Assembly: GCF_041956535.1 (NCBI RefSeq)
Contig: NW_027192194.1
Coordinates: 550,545-614,544 of the forward strand
Reading direction: 5' to 3'
DNA length: 64,000 bases
DNA from: Calcarisporiella thermophila CBS 279.70
Lineage: Eukaryota; Calcarisporiellomycota
Shown here: positions 58,701 through 64,000 of the stretch, one piece after another
Layout of the letters: each line of letters opens with the position of its first letter
Numbering within the stretch: the first letter of the stretch is position 1
Translations under genes and position numbers: made by a program
Notes under the pieces: generated by a model
Database searches by the model: none
What the model was told of the DNA's origin: nothing
Seen by the model: the letters and a program-made list of their open reading frames with translations, nothing else

Positions 58701-59638
58701 CTCTACCGTATCTCCAAGTAAATCCAAGAAAACTCTTGGCCGATATTTATCTACCCACAAATTATGGGGTGTGCCTGCATTTAGGGCATCCTCTTCATCA
58801 ACTTCAGCAAACCTGCGTTGTTTGAAGATGGTCTAGAGTCGGATTAGGAATCTAAAAAATAATCGCGCCATTTTACCTCTTGAGCACTTCATGCTTAGTG
58901 GTTCGATGCTCTCGCGTCTTTTCTTCGTCCACTTCTTGTAACATACGATATACTGATACAGGTAACAATTGCGCTTTATACTTTTGTATCATGGCAGTTG
59001 AAGTCTGTCATCACAAAGAGATAGCATAACTATAGGATCCTTTTTAATAAAAGTCTGCTTTTCTTTACCTTGGTATTAGTATTCTTTTGATATCGTGGTA
59101 GCATGATTTCTCTCCCATTAGATCCTCTGGCAATTACATAGCTGCCGGTACGGGACGAGTTGGGAAAATCTTGCCACATCTTTGCTATTGGCACTACATC
59201 CTCATCTGGTAGAGATGCATTAATATTGGTGGAATGTAGCCTTTTTTTTGGTCGCTCTAAATCTATGCAGACGTGTTAACCGGATTATGGTCAAAAGATA
59301 TCTGATATGCCATCTGTGATAATACCTCCATCGTTTAAAGGGTTTCTACTAGAGATCTCTTCCAATTCGTGTAATTGATTCTCCAAGAGCATTTCAGCAG
59401 CTGCATCCTCAAATGCGCGCTTTTTGCTCTCACTATCCATCACAATCGACGCTCTCGCCTCGTCCTGCTCTACTATCTCTACTATTTTATTTTTCTTCGT
59501 ATACTTTTGCTTGCGGACACCAGTTTCTGTCTCGTCTAAATCCCGAATATTTTCTAGACTCGTCATTGACATCAAAGACTCGCTGGTTATCTCCGGTTCA
59601 ATCGACATTTCCCTCCCCTCCTTTTTCACAATAGCCAT
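55782..59638 (-). CDS. CTF18: Ctf18, large subunit of the alternative RFC clamp loader
   Basis: Twenty exons (first 59638-59326; last 55894-55782) join to 870 aa. The region before the ATPase has [16 protein letters not shown] and the [14 protein letters not shown] block. Walker A is GPPGYGKTT (exon 58445-58306) and Walker B is LLIIDEIDG (exon 58229-58094). [19 protein letters not shown] and the lid-helix segment [18 protein letters not shown] follow. The C-terminus has [13 protein letters not shown] and ends [17 protein letters not shown], the tail that binds Dcc1/Ctf8 in the family. It loads PCNA during replication and supports sister cohesion. The intron after the exon ending 57189 has a GC donor; several donors begin GTT. 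Confidence 0.93.
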
Positions 59639-60271
59639 GATTCAAGCATATAGGATAGTTAGATTGGGTTTATTGCTTAAGGGTCGGCCAATGAATACCT
59701 GATTAGGACTTGGAGTTTGCACTACTGAATCGAATAGGCTATGGTTAACTAAAAGGGAGTTTTTGCCGAGTTTTGGTCCATGTCTCGCTTCCGCAGGCCG
59801 GAACTCTCCGTTTTTTGGTACTATTATGTGCACCTCTTGTTAGCCAATTTTCCATTAGGTTGAATGTGTATATAGTATTAAGAAGACCATGCATTACCAG
59901 TTTGCCCGCGGGCTCTTTCTTCTTCGTCGAGTTCAGAATAAACAATATCACTGTACTGGGAACTCAAGCTATCCTCTCTCGCGACGGACGGGAGCGTCAT
60001 TGTCTTGTAGGTCCCGATTATGCAAGTCAAATGAAAAAACGCGATATCTTTTACGTGATTGAATTTTTTTCGCGATTAGGGTAGGTTTTAAAATGACGGG
60101 ACTGGCTTTCTTACAAAAAGGCAGTCCAAACCCAAAACACAAACATAAAAAGAATAGCAATTTTTTTCTCTTCTTTTTTTTTTCTTTCCCGTTTGTTGGC
60201 ATTGCAACACACGGGGTAACCTCCACTCTTTTCTACTATTCACATCTCACTATCTAAAGAACTATACACCA
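59639..60271. promoter_or_regulatory. Divergent promoter of CTF18 and CTP synthase
   Basis: 633 bp between the two start codons. A strong pyrimidine tract (about 60158-60192) lies 80-110 bp before the CTP synthase ATG, typical of highly expressed fungal genes. No specific site is recognised. Confidence 0.5.
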
Positions 60272-62221
<1,950 letters not shown>

Positions 62222-62889
62222 TTTTGATGCTTGTTTGTTTTACTGTTTGATGTTGGTCAGTTTTTCTTTCATTTCCCCCTCTTTTTTTTCTATCCCATTA
62301 GTTTAGATTAAAATATAGATTGTATATATGAATACCAAATAAAGGCGAAATGATCCAAAACCTATTCGAGAGCTCTTAACGTGAAACCGTTTTATTATTC
62401 AGATTTTTTTTCTCCTTTTTCATTTTTCTCACATTTCAAAATATATATATATAAGTATATAGATAAGCAGCTACCCATATATAAAAAATAATAAAGATAA
62501 AAATAAAATATATAATTACAAAGTATGTCTAATACAAAAAAAAAATAAAGAGGAAAATAAAATAAATTCAAAAGCAAAAAAGAAACAAAAACCTGAAATA
62601 GATATTTTGTGCAGAATGTGACACTATAAAAAACAAGTACGTACAGAAAGACATAGAGATAAGTGTATTCGCTAGAAGTCCATCATCTATGAATTGCCAA
62701 AGTAAAAAATACAGCGTCAGCAGCAGCAGTTGTTATAGAGACGTGAAGCCGGTGTCTCGAACACCTGTCTCAAATAATGCAAAGTGTTGGGAGGAAGGCG
62801 GGGGGCCATAATTACACCGGTAGGGGGATACGACATATCGATCCTCAGTATGGATATGATGATGTTACTCTCGCTTCTTTAAGCGCCAG
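62222..62889. other. AT-rich convergent spacer
   Basis: 668 bp between convergent genes, with TA and poly(A) runs around 62440-62590. An AATAAA at 62338-62343 probably ends CTP synthase transcripts. No gene is supported. Confidence 0.55.
62338..62343 (+). terminator. AATAAA poly(A) signal
   Basis: Canonical hexamer 117 bp after the CTP synthase stop codon. Confidence 0.5.
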
Positions 62890-64000
62890 CTAGGAAGCCT
62901 CATTGAAGAATTGGTCGTATTGATCCAAGTCTGCGGCGGAGACTTTCTCAGGGTCATTTAGGTCGGCCCAGTCCGGCAGTTCGTCCAGAGCGGAGAAGTC
63001 ATGGGCCGGAAATGAGGTACATGGAATCTCCCCTGCAGTTGCCGATGTTTTGGGCGATATCCAGGCCATCTGCTCAGGTGCAGTGAATGGTACAGAGGCG
63101 CGACGAAGAGGATAGGGTGGGCGGAGAGCTTTTTGCTCCAAGTTAGACGAAGAGTAGAGGTTGGCGTTGGCGGGACACTTTAGAGCGGGGGGCAAATCAC
63201 GAGTATGTGCTACGTAGGGTTGTGCACTCGAAGTAAACTCGATCTCCTCCTCCTTTGTGGGGGGATTGTATGGGAAGAAATCCTCATCGCAACCAAGGTC
63301 CCCGTGCATCATCTCCTCATAATAGTCAGAGTCTTGCAAATCAGTCGAGGTTAAGGCAGACACTGGAGAGGCATCGTCGTTGGTCGGGGTGAGGGGCTGT
63401 TGCGAGAAGATTCCACGGTCTTCCACGTCACTAGGAGAATTCGGGGTGTCTGAAAGGGAGTTGGACGAATCAGAGGAGGATGTGGATTGTTTTGACAGGA
63501 ATGGGACCACTTGTTTAGGCGAGCCCTGCTCATAGTCATCTCCGTAGTCATTACCAGCGTCTGAATCGCTCAGCTCATCCTCTAAACCTCTGGAAGGCTG
63601 CCAATTCTCCTCATCCCACACTGGATCGGGTCGAGCCTCATACATACGGCGTTTATTATGAGGCGGCGAAGGAGGAGGAGTGGCAGGCCGCTTCCGAGAC
63701 TCTAGATATCCCCTCTCTTCATGCTCTCCATCCAAGACAAAATGGGAGGGCGGGGGGGCAAACTTGCCAGATATGCGGGTGTGTTCAGGTGGCAGTTTGG
63801 GAGTTGATACTTTGCGGCCGGGTGGTCTTCTTTGCTGTTTTGAATCTATTGATTCGGCATTGGATTCCTTCTCGGCAATGTAATAGCGGAACTTCTTGCC
63901 ACGCTGTTCGTCCTGCAATCGCCCAAGGACCGGTTGGCGTCTGTGCTCGGCTGCTCGTTTGTAGTGCTGCGAGATACGAGAAGAAACGGTAGCAAATGGA
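62890..64000 (-). CDS. Acidic low-complexity protein, 5' end outside window
   Basis: A single open frame runs from the window edge to the stop at 62890 and codes for about 369 residues. No start ATG is seen, so the gene continues beyond 64000. The visible N-terminal part is basic and helical (RISQHYKRAAEHRRQPVLG, then GKKFRYYIAEKES). The middle is rich in S/P/D/E with a possible basic nuclear signal (NKRRM). The C-terminal end is acidic with aromatic residues (LDELPDWADLNDPEKVSAAD, YDQFF), which looks like an activation or protein-binding segment. No family is recognised. It may be a nuclear regulator; that is inference. Confidence 0.7.
   Translation of the reverse strand, partial: PFATVSSRISQHYKRAAEHRRQPVLGRLQDEQRGKKFRYYIAEKESNAESIDSKQQRRPPGRKVSTPKLPPEHTRISGKFAPPPSHFVLDGEHEERGYLESRKRPATPPPSPPHNKRRMYEARPDPVWDEENWQPSRGLEDELSDSDAGNDYGDDYEQGSPKQVVPFLSKQSTSSSDSSNSLSDTPNSPSDVEDRGIFSQQPLTPTNDDASPVSALTSTDLQDSDYYEEMMHGDLGCDEDFFPYNPPTKEEEIEFTSSAQPYVAHTRDLPPALKCPANANLYSSSNLEQKALRPPYPLRRASVPFTAPEQMAWISPKTSATAGEIPCTSFPAHDFSALDELPDWADLNDPEKVSAADLDQYDQFFNEAS

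Overview
This window is nuclear DNA from an intron-dense fungus. The fungal call rests on three Zn(II)2Cys6 transcription factors, a Chs7-type chitin synthase chaperone, and Ytp1-, Apd1-, Nca2- and Oac1-type proteins. Several genes that ascomycete yeasts usually lack or have reduced are also present: a DONSON homologue, CDK10, an RRM-only relative of PPIE and a 15-exon SPX-EXS protein. Together with up to 20 short introns per gene and AT-rich spacers, this points to an early-diverging (Mucoromycota-like) lineage. That placement is inference. No rRNA, tRNA, CRISPR or prokaryote-like operon was seen.

I rebuilt 22 protein-coding genes by hand from splice sites. For the 21 complete ones, exon lengths sum to a multiple of three and join into one open frame. 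Layout: 0.2-3.0 kb DONSON (+); 3.2-5.7 kb Zn2Cys6 factor A (+); 6.2-7.8 kb YTP1-like (-); 8.0-9.4 kb CBS protein (-); 9.8-11.3 kb Apd1-like (-); 11.8-14.8 kb DDHD phospholipase (-); 15.0-15.7 kb RRM protein (+); 15.9-17.0 kb ADP/ATP carrier (-); 18.2-18.7 kb small mitochondrial-type membrane protein (+); 19.0-21.2 kb CorA family (-); 21.6-24.3 kb SulP transporter (-); 24.7-25.3 kb degraded Ty3/gypsy-like integrase; 25.5-26.8 kb Oac1-like carrier (-); 27.6-32.4 kb giant Zn2Cys6 factor C (+); 33.3-37.3 kb ankyrin/coiled-coil protein (+); 37.9-41.3 kb SPX-EXS phosphate exporter (+); 41.6-43.3 kb CDK10 (+); 43.6-44.8 kb CHS7 (+); 45.1-46.5 kb PHD protein (+); 46.6-48.7 kb NCA2 (-); 49.0-51.6 kb Zn2Cys6 factor B, paralogue of A (-); 52.2-52.8 kb orphan (-); 54.0-55.4 kb PEX13 (+); 55.8-59.6 kb CTF18 (-); 60.3-62.2 kb CTP synthase (+); 62.9 kb to the window end, an orphan cut by the edge (-).

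The genes are mostly unrelated housekeeping functions: fork and clamp loading (DONSON, CTF18), mitochondrial carriers and factors (AAC, OAC1, NCA2), ion transport (CorA, SulP, XPR1-like), peroxisome import (PEX13), chitin synthase export (CHS7), lipid hydrolysis (DDHD) and nucleotide synthesis (CTP synthase). I see no clear undescribed multi-gene system. The most unusual items are the CorA protein with YGTNF in place of YGMNF, the paralogous factors A and B with matching intron positions, the 1555-residue factor with two regulatory domains, the RRM-only PPIE relative, and two GC-AG introns.
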